64,000 nucleotides of DNA, from NCBI GenBank assembly GCA_943789135.1, contig CALSSY010000009.1, positions 1 to 64,000 on the forward strand, in the 5' to 3' direction. The DNA is from an uncultured Bacteroidia bacterium (GTDB lineage: Bacteria; Bacteroidota; Bacteroidia; NS11-12g; UBA955). The notes below the pieces were generated by a model. It did not search any database. It was not told the origin of the DNA and saw only the letters and a program-made list of their open reading frames with translations. The stretch's first letter is position 1. Each line of letters begins with the position of its first letter. The position numbers were made by a program, and so were the translations under genes. Below, piece after piece: positions 16,885 to 25,148 of the stretch.

Positions 16885-18765
16885 TTAGAGTTTCGCTGCA
16901 ATTCCCAAACCAAACCAGCGAGGCATTAAAGGGACGCTTGCAATTTCACGATATTGTGTATTTCCGATATTCATGAAATTTGCATAAGCATTCCAAGACT
17001 TTCCTCTATTAAATTCCAATTTAGCATCGAAAATATGATATGAATTGCCGTTCGTACGGTTTACCAACCTCCATACACCTGTTAGATAAACGGAATTTTG
17101 AAATTCTGAATCTTCACCTTCCCATAATTTGAACCGTACCCGCGTATTTTGCTGGTACATCATGTAGTTCAGCGCATTTTTTGATTGGTATCCACCGTTT
17201 TCAAATTGGCTATCATCCAACAAACAAGCATTGAACACAAACTCTGTATTTTCTGATAAAACCGGCATAAAGTCCACAACCTTAAATTCACCCTCAATAC
17301 CATTGAATGTTAAATTGGCAATATTCACAGGAGTCCAAGGTAATGTATCAATCGGTCGAATCCAGTCTATCATATTGGAATAGGCCTTTTGAAAAACAGA
17401 GATTTGAGTCGTGAAATTCCCCTTTTTATACCTATAACCTAATTCGGAGTTTTGTGCACTTTCAGATTTCAAATTGGGATTACTACTATTTCCGGGATCT
17501 CGGTAATACCAATCGGTATAAGTAGGCAAGCGTTGCCCTGTTCCCCAATTGCCCCAGAATGCCGAACTTTCAGTTATACCCCATTGAAATTCTGCGCCCG
17601 GATAGATATTGTAACCTATAAAATCTGTATGCAGCATATACGCTCCAACTGTTGTTGTAAAATTACCAAACCAGGTTTTGATGTACTCACCATATGCTCC
17701 TAATATGTCACGTTGATGATTACCTAAATTACTGCTATTGATTCGCTCACTGCGTGATTCTATGCCAATCGATAATCGTGAATTTTTAAATGAATGCAAG
17801 TAAGCTGCATCTACTTGAATGGCTTGATTTTGATGTTTATTCTGATAAATCGATGGATTGTTTTTAGTATAGATATAATGATCGTAATTCCAACGACCAG
17901 ATGCATTGATTGTTAATTTATCGACATCGCTAAGGTTGCCCACTATCTTTGTATTTATAAATTGCGTGTTTACGGTTTCACGCGAATTCAAGTCACCGGG
18001 GGCCGCATAAAAATAGCTTGCACCAAATGTATTGTTATTACTTCCGCCGAAAAGTGAAAAACTGCCCAAAGAACTTTCTTTAGAAACTTTCACATAAGTT
18101 CGCAATTGTCTGAAATCGGTATTATAACGGTAACCATTTCCACGAAGTCCTTCAGCTGCCGCCATAAAATTCCAACCATCTTTTTGTGCAGATCCAAAAA
18201 GTCTTAATCCACCATTGACACCTTCATTTACGGTAGTGTTTCCCGCCTGCATTCCAAAGGCCTCAATTACGAAAGGGGATTCGTTTGTTTTCTTTGTGAT
18301 GATATTTACCACACCTCCAAGCGCATTCAATCCATATCTACGGGCAGCAGTTCCTCGAATGACTTCAATTCGTTCTATCAGCTGAAGTGGAACTGGCAAA
18401 TTCATCTGATGATGTCCGGTCTGCGGATCCGACATGCGAACTCCATCCACCATAACCAAAACTTGATCAAACGTACTGCCTCTAATCCCAATATCGGCTT
18501 GAGTACCCATTGGACCTCTTTGACGAATATCAACACCACTCACATAAGCCAATAACTCGTTTATATTTTGAACCGGGAGATGTTTGATGTCATTCTGAGT
18601 AATTATCGAATAATGCATCCCCGATTCACTAAGTTTCACCGACAATCTATTTGAACTCAGCTGAATTTCTGATAAAGTTTCAAGGGAATCATTGGAAACT
18701 TGAGCTCCCAATTGAAATGTAAATACTGCGCAAAACGCAAAAATACTTCTTTGAAATATTTGCAT
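16885..18765 (-). CDS. TonB-dependent outer-membrane receptor (BtuB-like)
   Basis: A 626-aa receptor. The signal peptide MQIFQRSIFAFCAVFTFQ ends near LGAQ. The plug domain has MHYSIITQNDIKHLP, NELLAYVSGVDIRQRG, TQADIGIRGSTFDQVLVMVD and GLNALGGVVNIIT, followed by a beta-barrel. The modest size and plug sequence resemble vitamin B12/siderophore-type receptors. It has no N-terminal carboxypeptidase-like domain and no partner SusD. The frame extends to 18942, overlapping the metalloprotease gene, so I chose the ATG at 18765 with a signal peptide. The substrate is unknown. Confidence 0.9.
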   Translation of the reverse strand: MQIFQRSIFAFCAVFTFQLGAQVSNDSLETLSEIQLSSNRLSVKLSESGMHYSIITQNDIKHLPVQNINELLAYVSGVDIRQRGPMGTQADIGIRGSTFDQVLVMVDGVRMSDPQTGHHQMNLPVPLQLIERIEVIRGTAARRYGLNALGGVVNIITKKTNESPFVIEAFGMQAGNTTVNEGVNGGLRLFGSAQKDGWNFMAAAEGLRGNGYRYNTDFRQLRTYVKVSKESSLGSFSLFGGSNNNTFGASYFYAAPGDLNSRETVNTQFINTKIVGNLSDVDKLTINASGRWNYDHYIYTKNNPSIYQNKHQNQAIQVDAAYLHSFKNSRLSIGIESRSERINSSNLGNHQRDILGAYGEYIKTWFGNFTTTVGAYMLHTDFIGYNIYPGAEFQWGITESSAFWGNWGTGQRLPTYTDWYYRDPGNSSNPNLKSESAQNSELGYRYKKGNFTTQISVFQKAYSNMIDWIRPIDTLPWTPVNIANLTFNGIEGEFKVVDFMPVLSENTEFVFNACLLDDSQFENGGYQSKNALNYMMYQQNTRVRFKLWEGEDSEFQNSVYLTGVWRLVNRTNGNSYHIFDAKLEFNRGKSWNAYANFMNIGNTQYREIASVPLMPRWFGLGIAAKL

Positions 18766-18771
18766 ATAGCG

Positions 18772-18779
18772 CAAAAATA
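18772..18779 (-). promoter_or_regulatory. -7 element TATTTTTG of the TonB receptor gene
   Basis: An exact TAnnTTTG match, 6 bases upstream of the ATG at 18765, in the short gap after the metalloprotease stop. It suggests the receptor can be transcribed on its own. Confidence 0.5.
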
Positions 18780-18782
18780 GGT

Positions 18783-21308
18783 TTAATCGTTCAAAGCCGC
18801 ATCGATTAACTGTTTGATATGGTTTCGATGCACTGCAATTGAGTACACTTGATTCGAACTTTTCACCCAAGAGTAAATACGTTGTATTTCTGCCAAAATA
18901 TTGGATTTTGTAACACCGTCGTATCCTCCTTTTGCTTTCCAAATTGCCAATAATTTTTGGGTGTAGGCGATTTGTAAATTACGTCTTTGCAGTATTGGCA
19001 GCGCATTCAAATCTACTTTGAAAACCGCATCCGTTAACGACTGTAACATCTCCGATTGGGTGTACGTATTTCCTACAAAATAACTTTCGTTTAAACGGTC
19101 AAGCGTAGTTGGGTGCAGTAAATGCGCTAAAACCGACAGTTGTGTATTTAACATTGCCTCATAAATTGACGGCAGTTCTGATTTGGGAAATAAATTAAAC
19201 CCTCTGCGTTCCGTTTGAAGATAATAGACCAACCCATCGGGAACTTTAAAAGCGTCCGGAGCAAAAATATGTTTGGATAAAGCTTCCATGGCACGGCGCT
19301 GTTCGTTAGCAGGAACGGCTTGATACGGTTTCTTCGTTTGGGATAAACCGGGCATAAAACGCTCAACATAAACGCCACCTATATAGCGAGAAATAATGCC
19401 TCCATTTTTGCCATACGATCCAAATAAAAGAGAAAAGCTCTTGCGAAGAGGTTCGTAACTATGCTGTCCGTGACCGTATCGATCCAAAAGCTTTGGCATA
19501 ATAGATTCCGCCAATTCAATTTGACCTATGCTATAGGATATGGCATCATTGCTTAAATCACCCACATTAATTCTTGGGTCGGTAGCTTTTCCGGGAGAAC
19601 GCATGTCATCGGCATCGTTACCAAACGTATGCTCAGGCATAATACTTTTCATAAGTATTTGTTCCAATCGTTGTTCTTCTTCATCCTCGTTTTCAAACCC
19701 CACCGAATACCCGTATTCAAGTGCCCATAAATCATAGGGACCTGGTTCTACTTGTTCGTATTGTACTTTAATGTCTTTTTTCGGAGGAAGATTTATCGCA
19801 GGATAATCCATTACTGAACCAATGAGTCCGCGGCTGTAGGTTAACTCCGGATTCAAAAGTTCTTCGGGGGAATTTAACTGCGATGCCTTCATATTGTGAT
19901 TCAAACCGAAGGTGTGACCCATTTCGTGTAGAATTAAATAATGCAATGACTCTTCCAATAAACGGGTTAATTCACCGCTGTCTAATTGGGAAATTTGGGC
20001 CCAAGTTTGTGCTTTGTTCCATTCCTCGTGTAAAACATTGCTCGCATGACAGATATCTTGGGATCCTTTTGGAACATCGTAAACATCTGTTAAACGTACT
20101 CGGTTTGTCAAGAAAATATATTCCAGCATGATATCAGCACCCAAAATTTCTCCTGTGCGCGGATTCACGAATGAAGGACCATATCCGCCAAACGGCGGAT
20201 TCGGTGAGGAAGTCCATCTTAAAACATTATAGCGGATGTCTCCAGCGTCCCAGGTTGCTGTATCGGGTTGTTCGTAAACTTCAACCGCGTTAATAAATCC
20301 TAGTGGCTCGAATGCTTTATTCCATTGCAATGCTGCATGTTTGATTATGGGCCTCAAATATTTTGGGGTCGTATTTTCAATCCACCAAACTACCGGTTTA
20401 ATTGGCTCGCTTTTGGCTAAATCAGGGTTCTTCTTTTCGAGATTCCACCGATGAATAACATCTTTATAATTGGTATAACCCGTTGCGGTCATATCGTTAA
20501 TTTGTTCGGTAAAATATCCAATACGATAATCATCACGACGTGATTTGAAATTGTTTTTTGGCACTGCAATTAGGGAATGCTGCAGTAATATATTCACATA
20601 GCGATTATCAGCAACGGATTCACTGCCTCCATCTGGGGCAGGATTATCAAAAGCGTAGTTGACGATAAAATCCGTATTTTCAGGATAGTTTTTTACCCGC
20701 TCGTAATAGGTTTTGTCTTTGGAAATTCGACCTAGTTTGAAACCTTTCCTTGGGCTCCTTGAGCCCGCATTTATTTCATGTAATTTATCTGTTAAAAATA
20801 ATGCATCAGCCGAGATCAAAATATTACCATTCGTATCGAGGGCAATTATTTTCTCTGATGCCAAAATAGATGCAGAAATATTGGCATTGGCCGCTTTTGA
20901 CACCTCATTTTTAGGGTCAAAATAGTAATTCGTATTATGCTGTACTACATCAATTTGGTTGTATCTGCGCTTGAAACTAAGAATCCGACTTCCCCGATAC
21001 GATCCGCGATGGTGACCTACTTCAATTACGCCATTTTCGGTATACGTGAAATGGATGTATTCTTGATTTAGTTGTGAGGCATTAATTTGCATGAATAGTT
21101 CTCCACTTTGTGTGTCCTTGTAAAGATCAAACAAGCCCTGTTGCAAACTCATTCCTTTTGTTTTCTCTGTAATGCTTGGTGTGGCGTTATTTTTTTTCGC
21201 CGGAGCATTTACTGCAGATTTTGATTTCTTTTTAGATTTGAATAATTGTGCTTGGGTGGGGGCTGATGCCAGAAATGCACAAACAATGAATACACGAGTA
21301 AAATTCAT
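18783..21308 (-). CDS. Secreted zinc-dependent metalloprotease (DUF5117/DUF4953-type)
   Basis: About 841 aa with a signal peptide (MNFTRVFIVCAFLASAP) and a Lys/Ser-rich linker. The N-terminal DUF5118/DUF5117-like region has GLFDLYKD and ILSFKRRYNQIDVV. The catalytic region LHEMGHTFGLNHNMKAS has the metzincin-type motif HExxHxxGxxH, with the Met-turn-like SVMDYPA downstream. The C-terminal DUF4953-like part is normal in length. Such proteins are abundant in Bacteroidota and are probably periplasmic or outer-membrane proteases. A TTG lies four codons upstream, but the ATG at 21308 precedes the signal peptide directly. Confidence 0.9.
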   Translation of the reverse strand: MNFTRVFIVCAFLASAPTQAQLFKSKKKSKSAVNAPAKKNNATPSITEKTKGMSLQQGLFDLYKDTQSGELFMQINASQLNQEYIHFTYTENGVIEVGHHRGSYRGSRILSFKRRYNQIDVVQHNTNYYFDPKNEVSKAANANISASILASEKIIALDTNGNILISADALFLTDKLHEINAGSRSPRKGFKLGRISKDKTYYERVKNYPENTDFIVNYAFDNPAPDGGSESVADNRYVNILLQHSLIAVPKNNFKSRRDDYRIGYFTEQINDMTATGYTNYKDVIHRWNLEKKNPDLAKSEPIKPVVWWIENTTPKYLRPIIKHAALQWNKAFEPLGFINAVEVYEQPDTATWDAGDIRYNVLRWTSSPNPPFGGYGPSFVNPRTGEILGADIMLEYIFLTNRVRLTDVYDVPKGSQDICHASNVLHEEWNKAQTWAQISQLDSGELTRLLEESLHYLILHEMGHTFGLNHNMKASQLNSPEELLNPELTYSRGLIGSVMDYPAINLPPKKDIKVQYEQVEPGPYDLWALEYGYSVGFENEDEEEQRLEQILMKSIMPEHTFGNDADDMRSPGKATDPRINVGDLSNDAISYSIGQIELAESIMPKLLDRYGHGQHSYEPLRKSFSLLFGSYGKNGGIISRYIGGVYVERFMPGLSQTKKPYQAVPANEQRRAMEALSKHIFAPDAFKVPDGLVYYLQTERRGFNLFPKSELPSIYEAMLNTQLSVLAHLLHPTTLDRLNESYFVGNTYTQSEMLQSLTDAVFKVDLNALPILQRRNLQIAYTQKLLAIWKAKGGYDGVTKSNILAEIQRIYSWVKSSNQVYSIAVHRNHIKQLIDAALND

Positions 21309-21461
21309 ACGAAAGTGCAAAATACTTTATTCTAAGCGTTTTACAGCTTTAGCCATAAATTTTACCTTAATTTCTTTTGAAAAATTCGCTGAATTGTAAA
21401 AATTCCTCTATTTTTGCACTCCGTTTGAGGGTGTTCCCAACCCTTGCACTCTCGAACAACT

Positions 21462-21534
21462 GCATGCGTAGCTCAACGGATAGAGCATCTGACTACGGAT
21501 CAGAAGGTTTGGGGTTCGAATCCCTACGCGTGCA
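21462..21534 (+). tRNA. tRNA-Arg (anticodon ACG)
   Basis: A full cloverleaf can be drawn. The acceptor stem pairs GCATGCG with CGCGTGC. The D arm is GCTC...GAGC. The anticodon stem TCTGA/TCAGA encloses loop CTACGGA (anticodon ACG). The T arm contains TTCGAAT. The discriminator base is A and the CCA tail is not encoded. A hairpin terminator follows 13 bases later. Confidence 0.95.
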
Positions 21535-21546
21535 CGACCAAAATCA

Positions 21547-21575
21547 AAAGTCCTCAACGTCTCGTTGAGGACTTT
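21547..21575 (+). terminator. Terminator after tRNA-Arg
   Basis: Perfect 13-bp arms (AAAGTCCTCAACG and CGTTGAGGACTTT) with a 3-base loop, followed by TTT. It ends the tRNA transcript. Confidence 0.9.
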
Positions 21576-21578
21576 TTT

Positions 21579-21625
21579 ATGGAACCGCTCTCGCATTCGC
21601 AGAACGCATGCGAGAGCGGTTCCAT
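21579..21625. repeat. 18-bp inverted repeat after the tRNA-Arg terminator
   Basis: ATGGAACCGCTCTCGCAT (21579-21596) is the exact reverse complement of 21608-21625, with an 11-base loop TCGCAGAACGC. It is the start of the dispersed intergenic repeat described in the next entry. Confidence 0.85.
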
Positions 21626-21706
21626 AAAAAATACAGCGCGTAGCGATGGACTTTGGCTTTTGCGAAACTAAACTGTAGGGTTCAGCGAAGTGAAACGGAG
21701 CTAATC
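21597..21706. repeat. Intergenic repeat, copy 1 (toxin side)
   Basis: This roughly 110-base stretch shares long blocks with 22753-22861: TCGCAGAACGC, AGCGGTTCCATAAAAAA, TAGCGATGGA, TAAAC, and a TCAGCG-AGTGAAACG-CTAATC end. Its last bases include the stop codon of the PIN toxin (21701-21703). The repeats resemble the tRNA-associated intergenic elements of Flavobacteria, but no name is assigned. Confidence 0.75.
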
Positions 21707-22087
21707 CCAAATCCGGGAAACCCCATACGAATCAAAAATTGTGTCTTTACTTAGCAAGGTCATATTCTGATTCAAAGCCTGACAGGCTATCAGCCGATCA
21801 AAAGGATCTCCATGATGAAAAGGCAATGCGCTCAATGCAACAAAATCAGCATTTCGCAGACCCAAAATGCTCCAATTTGCTTTGTTAAAGTAAAAGAAAA
21901 TATCCTCCCAAGAACAGGGAAGCTCCAATTTCCCCAAACTTATTTTAATTGACATTTCAAACAAAGTGGCTTGACTGATAAACCCTTTGTGCATGGATAT
22001 CTCCATGATATTCGATACTTTAGGTGAAAGTTTCGCGTCGTCATTCAAATACCAAAGAACCGCATGGGTATCGAATATATAATTCAT
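21701..22087 (-). CDS. PIN-domain (VapC-like) toxin
   Basis: A 128-aa PIN domain. The acidic residues expected for Mg-dependent RNase activity are seen in FDTHAVLWYL (Asp6), LFEMSIKISLGK (Glu), and PFHHGDPFDRLIACQA (two Asp). This is the type II toxin pattern, cleaving RNA when free of antitoxin. The start overlaps the antitoxin stop by four bases (ATGA), so antitoxin is made first. The stop codon lies inside the flanking intergenic repeat. Confidence 0.9.
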   Translation of the reverse strand: MNYIFDTHAVLWYLNDDAKLSPKVSNIMEISMHKGFISQATLFEMSIKISLGKLELPCSWEDIFFYFNKANWSILGLRNADFVALSALPFHHGDPFDRLIACQALNQNMTLLSKDTIFDSYGVSRIWD

Positions 22088-22470
22088 GGCATATAGGCCT
22101 TAAAGGTGTCCAGTGGGGCATCAAAATCTTCCGACATTTTCAATTTCCCTTTTAAAACGCCCTTTATACTAATTTGTTCATTGGGTAGATTTTTAGAGTT
22201 TAGATATTCGGCAAACTGCAATAATTCTGTTTGATTTTCCGGATGCAATCGAATAAATATTTCCAATAGCGCGTCTTTAAGTGGACTGTTTGAAGTAATT
22301 GAATAAGGAGGAATAGATTCAGATACACGCAATTCATTGCGTTCTTGATTATAGGCATTGAGCATGGATTCGATATTCTCGCTGAGGCTTTTACCCTCCT
22401 TATGTGACCAGTATTTTGACTTCTCATGGATATCCTTGTCCAGGGTAATGTTTACTCTTATTTTTTGCAT
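22084..22470 (-). CDS. Antitoxin of the PIN toxin (ribbon-helix-helix/DUF6364 plus DUF2281-like tail)
   Basis: A 128-aa protein. The N-terminus QKIRVNITLDKDIHEKSKYW fits a ribbon-helix-helix/DUF6364 DNA-binding domain. The middle and C-terminus (GVLKGKLKMSEDFDAPLDTF) match the DUF2281-type tail GxxKGxIxMSxDFDxPLxxFxxYM that binds PIN toxins. I chose the ATG at 22470. Five upstream codons are open to 22485, but they overlap the -7 element and palindrome. The protein probably represses its own promoter through the palindrome upstream. Confidence 0.85.
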   Translation of the reverse strand: MQKIRVNITLDKDIHEKSKYWSHKEGKSLSENIESMLNAYNQERNELRVSESIPPYSITSNSPLKDALLEIFIRLHPENQTELLQFAEYLNSKNLPNEQISIKGVLKGKLKMSEDFDAPLDTFKAYMP

Positions 22471-22474
22471 ATCA

Positions 22475-22520
22475 CAAATATACACAATGTGTATAAAATT
22501 AAAACATACACATTATTGTG
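22475..22520 (-). promoter_or_regulatory. Promoter and likely operator of the toxin-antitoxin pair
   Basis: The -7 element TATATTTG (minus strand, 22475-22482) ends 4 bases before the antitoxin ATG. It overlaps the perfect palindrome TACACA-A-TGTGTA at 22481-22493. A second related site, CACA-TTAT-TGTG, is at 22509-22520. Palindromes over the promoter fit autoregulation by a ribbon-helix-helix antitoxin. Confidence 0.6.
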
Positions 22521-22700
22521 AAATGTCTAAAACAGGTTGCTCCAATACGCAAAACAATTAGGGCCTTTCCGCTGCAATTTCCTGTTCTGATTCAAGACCT
22601 GTAACATTCAGCTGAACTATTTAATCAAGCCCATAAGTAAATCATAAGCAAATATTAAAACAGTTTGGGTATACAATCGGTCATCAACAGGGCAAAACAA

Positions 22701-22731
22701 TAGGGTTCAGCGAAGAGCAACGGAGCTAATC
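22701..22731. repeat. Intergenic repeat, partial copy (antitoxin side)
   Basis: TAGGGTTCAGCGAAG then AGCAACGGAGCTAATC matches 21677-21706 at all but a few positions. With that copy it forms a direct repeat bracketing the toxin-antitoxin genes. Confidence 0.75.
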
Positions 22732-22752
22732 CTGCACCCGATCGCGTATGAG

Positions 22753-22861
22753 TTCGCAGAACGCCGGCGATAGCGGTTCCATAAAAAAATCCAGCGTAGC
22801 GATGGATTTTTTCTTTTCAGGATTAAACAGCAGGGATCAGCGGAGTGAAACGCAACTAATC
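22753..22861. repeat. Intergenic repeat, copy 2
   Basis: A nearly full second copy of 21597-21706, with the same block order (TTCGCAGAACGC, AGCGGTTCCATAAAAAA, TAGCGATGGA, GGGATCAGCG-AGTGAAACG). The stretch from 22521 to 22921 holds no gene apart from these repeats. Confidence 0.75.
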
Positions 22862-22921
22862 TTTCACATCCCCCAGTGTTAAAGTATAATTTTTTGCCGC
22901 CAAAAAATTCCGAACAATAAT

Positions 22922-22929
22922 TACTTTTG
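22922..22929 (+). promoter_or_regulatory. -7 element TACTTTTG of the VOC gene
   Basis: An exact TAnnTTTG match ending 7 bases before the ATG at 22937. A TTG lies 25 bases upstream (22894-22896), slightly beyond the usual spacing. Confidence 0.5.
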
Positions 22930-22936
22930 AAGGGCT

Positions 22937-23341
22937 ATGGATAAACAAATTTTTATCAATCTTCCCGTTGTTGATTTACAAAAATCGGCGGACTTTTATG
23001 CGGCTCTGGGCTTTGTAATGAACCCTCAGTTTTCAGATAATCAAGCAAAATGTATGGTATGGAGTGATCACATTTATGTTATGATTCTCACGCATGATAA
23101 ATTTAAAGAATTCACCCAAAAACCGATTTACAACCCTGATTCCCATATTTCTTCGTTGTATTCCTTGGCCTTAGACTCTGTTGATAATGTGCACAAGCTA
23201 ATGGAAAAAGGATTACAAGATGGTGGAAAGGAACCCAATGAAACTCGCGATCTAGGCTTTATGATACAAAGAACCCTTGAAGACCCTGACGGACATACTT
23301 GGGAATTATTCCACATGGATTTTTCGAAACTCCCAAGTTAA
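22937..23341 (+). CDS. VOC family (glyoxalase-like) protein
   Basis: A 134-aa protein with the paired beta-alpha-beta-beta-beta modules of the vicinal oxygen chelate superfamily. FINLPVVDLQKSADFYAALGF is the usual first module, and GFMIQRTLEDPDGHTWELFHMD the second, with a metal-site Glu in WELF. Related Bacteroidota proteins are annotated as glyoxalase/bleomycin-resistance or lactoylglutathione-lyase-like. The substrate cannot be assigned. It is convergent with the lipoprotein gene 11 bp away. Confidence 0.88.
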   Translation: MDKQIFINLPVVDLQKSADFYAALGFVMNPQFSDNQAKCMVWSDHIYVMILTHDKFKEFTQKPIYNPDSHISSLYSLALDSVDNVHKLMEKGLQDGGKEPNETRDLGFMIQRTLEDPDGHTWELFHMDFSKLPS

Positions 23342-23352
23342 AATTCGCAATT

Positions 23353-23742
23353 TTAATCCGGGCAACTCCCAAGATCAAAGCCTTCTTTCCAATAGCGCAC
23401 CTTGCCATTTGAATTATTCAACTCCATAACTTTACAATCGCAATCAAAAGAAACATCATATTTTACAATATTCCCAAAGTTCAAATCCACAACTAAAGAA
23501 TCGCCTTCCATCCACCACTTATTGGGATTCGGTATGGCACTATCCAATGTTCCAAACTTGCCGTCTGTTGAATAGATGGTGTGCTTCAAACTATCGTCAA
23601 ACTCATATAAGGTAGAATTCATCACGACCCATCTACCCTTTACCACGCATTCAACATTTGAATTTTGACCATCTTTTTCATTCTTTTCTTTACATGAAAA
23701 GGAAATCAGAAGAACCGCAATAACGACAAAGATTCTATTCAT
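23353..23742 (-). CDS. Small lipoprotein of unknown function
   Basis: A 129-aa protein that I do not recognise. It has a lipoprotein signal (MNRIFVVIAVLLISFSC) with the lipobox cysteine at residue 17, followed by a charged linker and a small beta-rich domain with paired cysteines (FDCDCKVM, GSCPD). The pattern 'GRWVVMNS...YEFDDS' is reminiscent of lipocalin-like small domains, but this is weak. It is likely anchored in the outer membrane facing the periplasm. It is transcribed from its own -7 element. Confidence 0.75.
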   Translation of the reverse strand: MNRIFVVIAVLLISFSCKEKNEKDGQNSNVECVVKGRWVVMNSTLYEFDDSLKHTIYSTDGKFGTLDSAIPNPNKWWMEGDSLVVDLNFGNIVKYDVSFDCDCKVMELNNSNGKVRYWKEGFDLGSCPD

Positions 23743-23746
23743 AAAA

Positions 23747-23754
23747 CAAATATA
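23747..23754 (-). promoter_or_regulatory. -7 element TATATTTG of the lipoprotein gene
   Basis: An exact TAnnTTTG match, 4 bases before the ATG at 23742. Confidence 0.5.
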
Positions 23755-23768
23755 ATCATTTATTAAGG

Positions 23769-25028
23769 CTATCCCCTATTTCGTTTTCTGAGCAAATCAT
23801 ACAGCAATTGCAAATTATCTTTATCTACCGAAGTTATGCCAGGGGCATTCATAATCGTTTTATCATCAACAACAACCACATTATACATGGGCAAAGATTG
23901 AGCAAGGTCAAACTCTTGATTCTCTGATAAAGTTACCTTATTCCTAAAGTCATATCCAATTTGTGCACATATTGACAGCGCGGCATATTGAATTTCACTG
24001 GTATTTTTAAACTCTTTCAAATCTCCTTCGAATAATCTATCAAAACGCAAATTGGGAAACCTTTTATTCATTGCGTTAACATCCACCTTTTGAGATTCAA
24101 AACCGCTGTACATCCATTTGAATGAAATGTATGGTCCCTCTTTAAATGGTCCAAGCTCTGTTTCATTTTGTGAAGTCGTTTCAGTTAATATTGAAGATTG
24201 GGGATTCATTTGATTGATATCAGATGTATCAAATTGAGTTACACTTATGGGAGCAGAGATTGCATTGACCATTACCTTATCTTCGTCATCAAACCTAGGG
24301 AAGTCTGAATATAATACTTGTGATCCATATCTTTCCCTGTCATTATCGACCATATCAATATAGGCCCAAAAATTCAACTTGTTGTAGTCTATTTTAGTTT
24401 TATAACCCGGTATTTGATTCTGAATCCCATGTATAATCAATTCCGGCAAAATAGTTATAACAGGCGTATAGAAGCCACCTGCTAATCCCCCTGCGAAGGC
24501 ATATAATAAAGTTAATTCATCGAAGCTCTCTGACAATATGGCGCCACCCAAAGCTCCAACGAAAGCACCAATGAAAACATCACGGACAATTTTATCTCCT
24601 AATATCAAACCCCTTCGTATAAAATCAATTTTACTATAGTCAATAAATCTAAATTTGTCACTTCCCTGAATATACAAATATATCCCGTTGTTATCTACAG
24701 CCACTAACCTACCTTTATGAATACCTTCTTCACCGTTTCCTAATTTCACATAAATTTTTTGAGGATTTTGCTCCAAACCACTTAGAAATCCCATTGGTAT
24801 ATGCACTTTATAATAGGGCTTTGGGTAATCTTTTTGGACGGATTTTACAGAATCCAAGAAATTCTGACTGATACTTGAATAATTTCTAGGGGGATTTTTT
24901 TTGGTTTTATTGGTGTAAGTTTTATCCTTTCCATTTGGGTTTATAAAAATTTGAGCCAACAAATCTCCATTGAAGACCTGAAAATTGACAATGGTCAAAA
25001 TTATTTTTAAAGATAAGCGCAGATCCAT
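23769..25028 (-). CDS. Hypothetical envelope protein with Gly-rich membrane segment
   Basis: A 419-aa protein that I do not recognise. It has a hydrophobic N-terminus that may be a signal peptide (IILTIVNFQVF...LLAQ). A beta-rich stretch around residues 90-140 (KIYVKLGNGEEGIHKG, NGIYLYIQGSDKFRFID) resembles a small RNA/SH3-like fold. A Gly/Ala-rich hydrophobic hairpin follows (VFIGAFVGALGGAIL, FAGGLAGGFYTPVI). The C-terminal half is Asn/Asp-rich and soluble-looking. The Gly-zipper hairpin suggests membrane insertion. Context gives no function. Confidence 0.7.
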   Translation of the reverse strand: MDLRLSLKIILTIVNFQVFNGDLLAQIFINPNGKDKTYTNKTKKNPPRNYSSISQNFLDSVKSVQKDYPKPYYKVHIPMGFLSGLEQNPQKIYVKLGNGEEGIHKGRLVAVDNNGIYLYIQGSDKFRFIDYSKIDFIRRGLILGDKIVRDVFIGAFVGALGGAILSESFDELTLLYAFAGGLAGGFYTPVITILPELIIHGIQNQIPGYKTKIDYNKLNFWAYIDMVDNDRERYGSQVLYSDFPRFDDEDKVMVNAISAPISVTQFDTSDINQMNPQSSILTETTSQNETELGPFKEGPYISFKWMYSGFESQKVDVNAMNKRFPNLRFDRLFEGDLKEFKNTSEIQYAALSICAQIGYDFRNKVTLSENQEFDLAQSLPMYNVVVVDDKTIMNAPGITSVDKDNLQLLYDLLRKRNRG

Positions 25029-25033
25029 AATGA

Positions 25034-25041
25034 CAAACCTA
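25034..25041 (-). promoter_or_regulatory. -7 element TAGGTTTG of the hypothetical envelope gene
   Basis: An exact TAnnTTTG match, 5 bases before the ATG at 25028. Confidence 0.5.
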
Positions 25042-25079
25042 CATTTCCCCTATCGATCCTTTTTTGCAATAAATGCAAA

Positions 25080-25124
25080 AAGGCTAAAAAGAATTACGGA
25101 ATTTCCGTAATTCTTTTTAGCCTT
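25080..25124 (-). terminator. Long perfect-hairpin terminator after the peroxiredoxin gene
   Basis: Two 22-base arms (25080-25101 and 25103-25124) are perfect reverse complements around a single base. The core is GGCTAAAAAGAATTACGGAA. A/T-rich tails are on both sides, so it may also act on the plus strand. It lies between the peroxiredoxin stop (25149) and the next promoter. Confidence 0.85.
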
Positions 25125-25148
25125 CTTTATCTTTTTAAATTGAAACTT

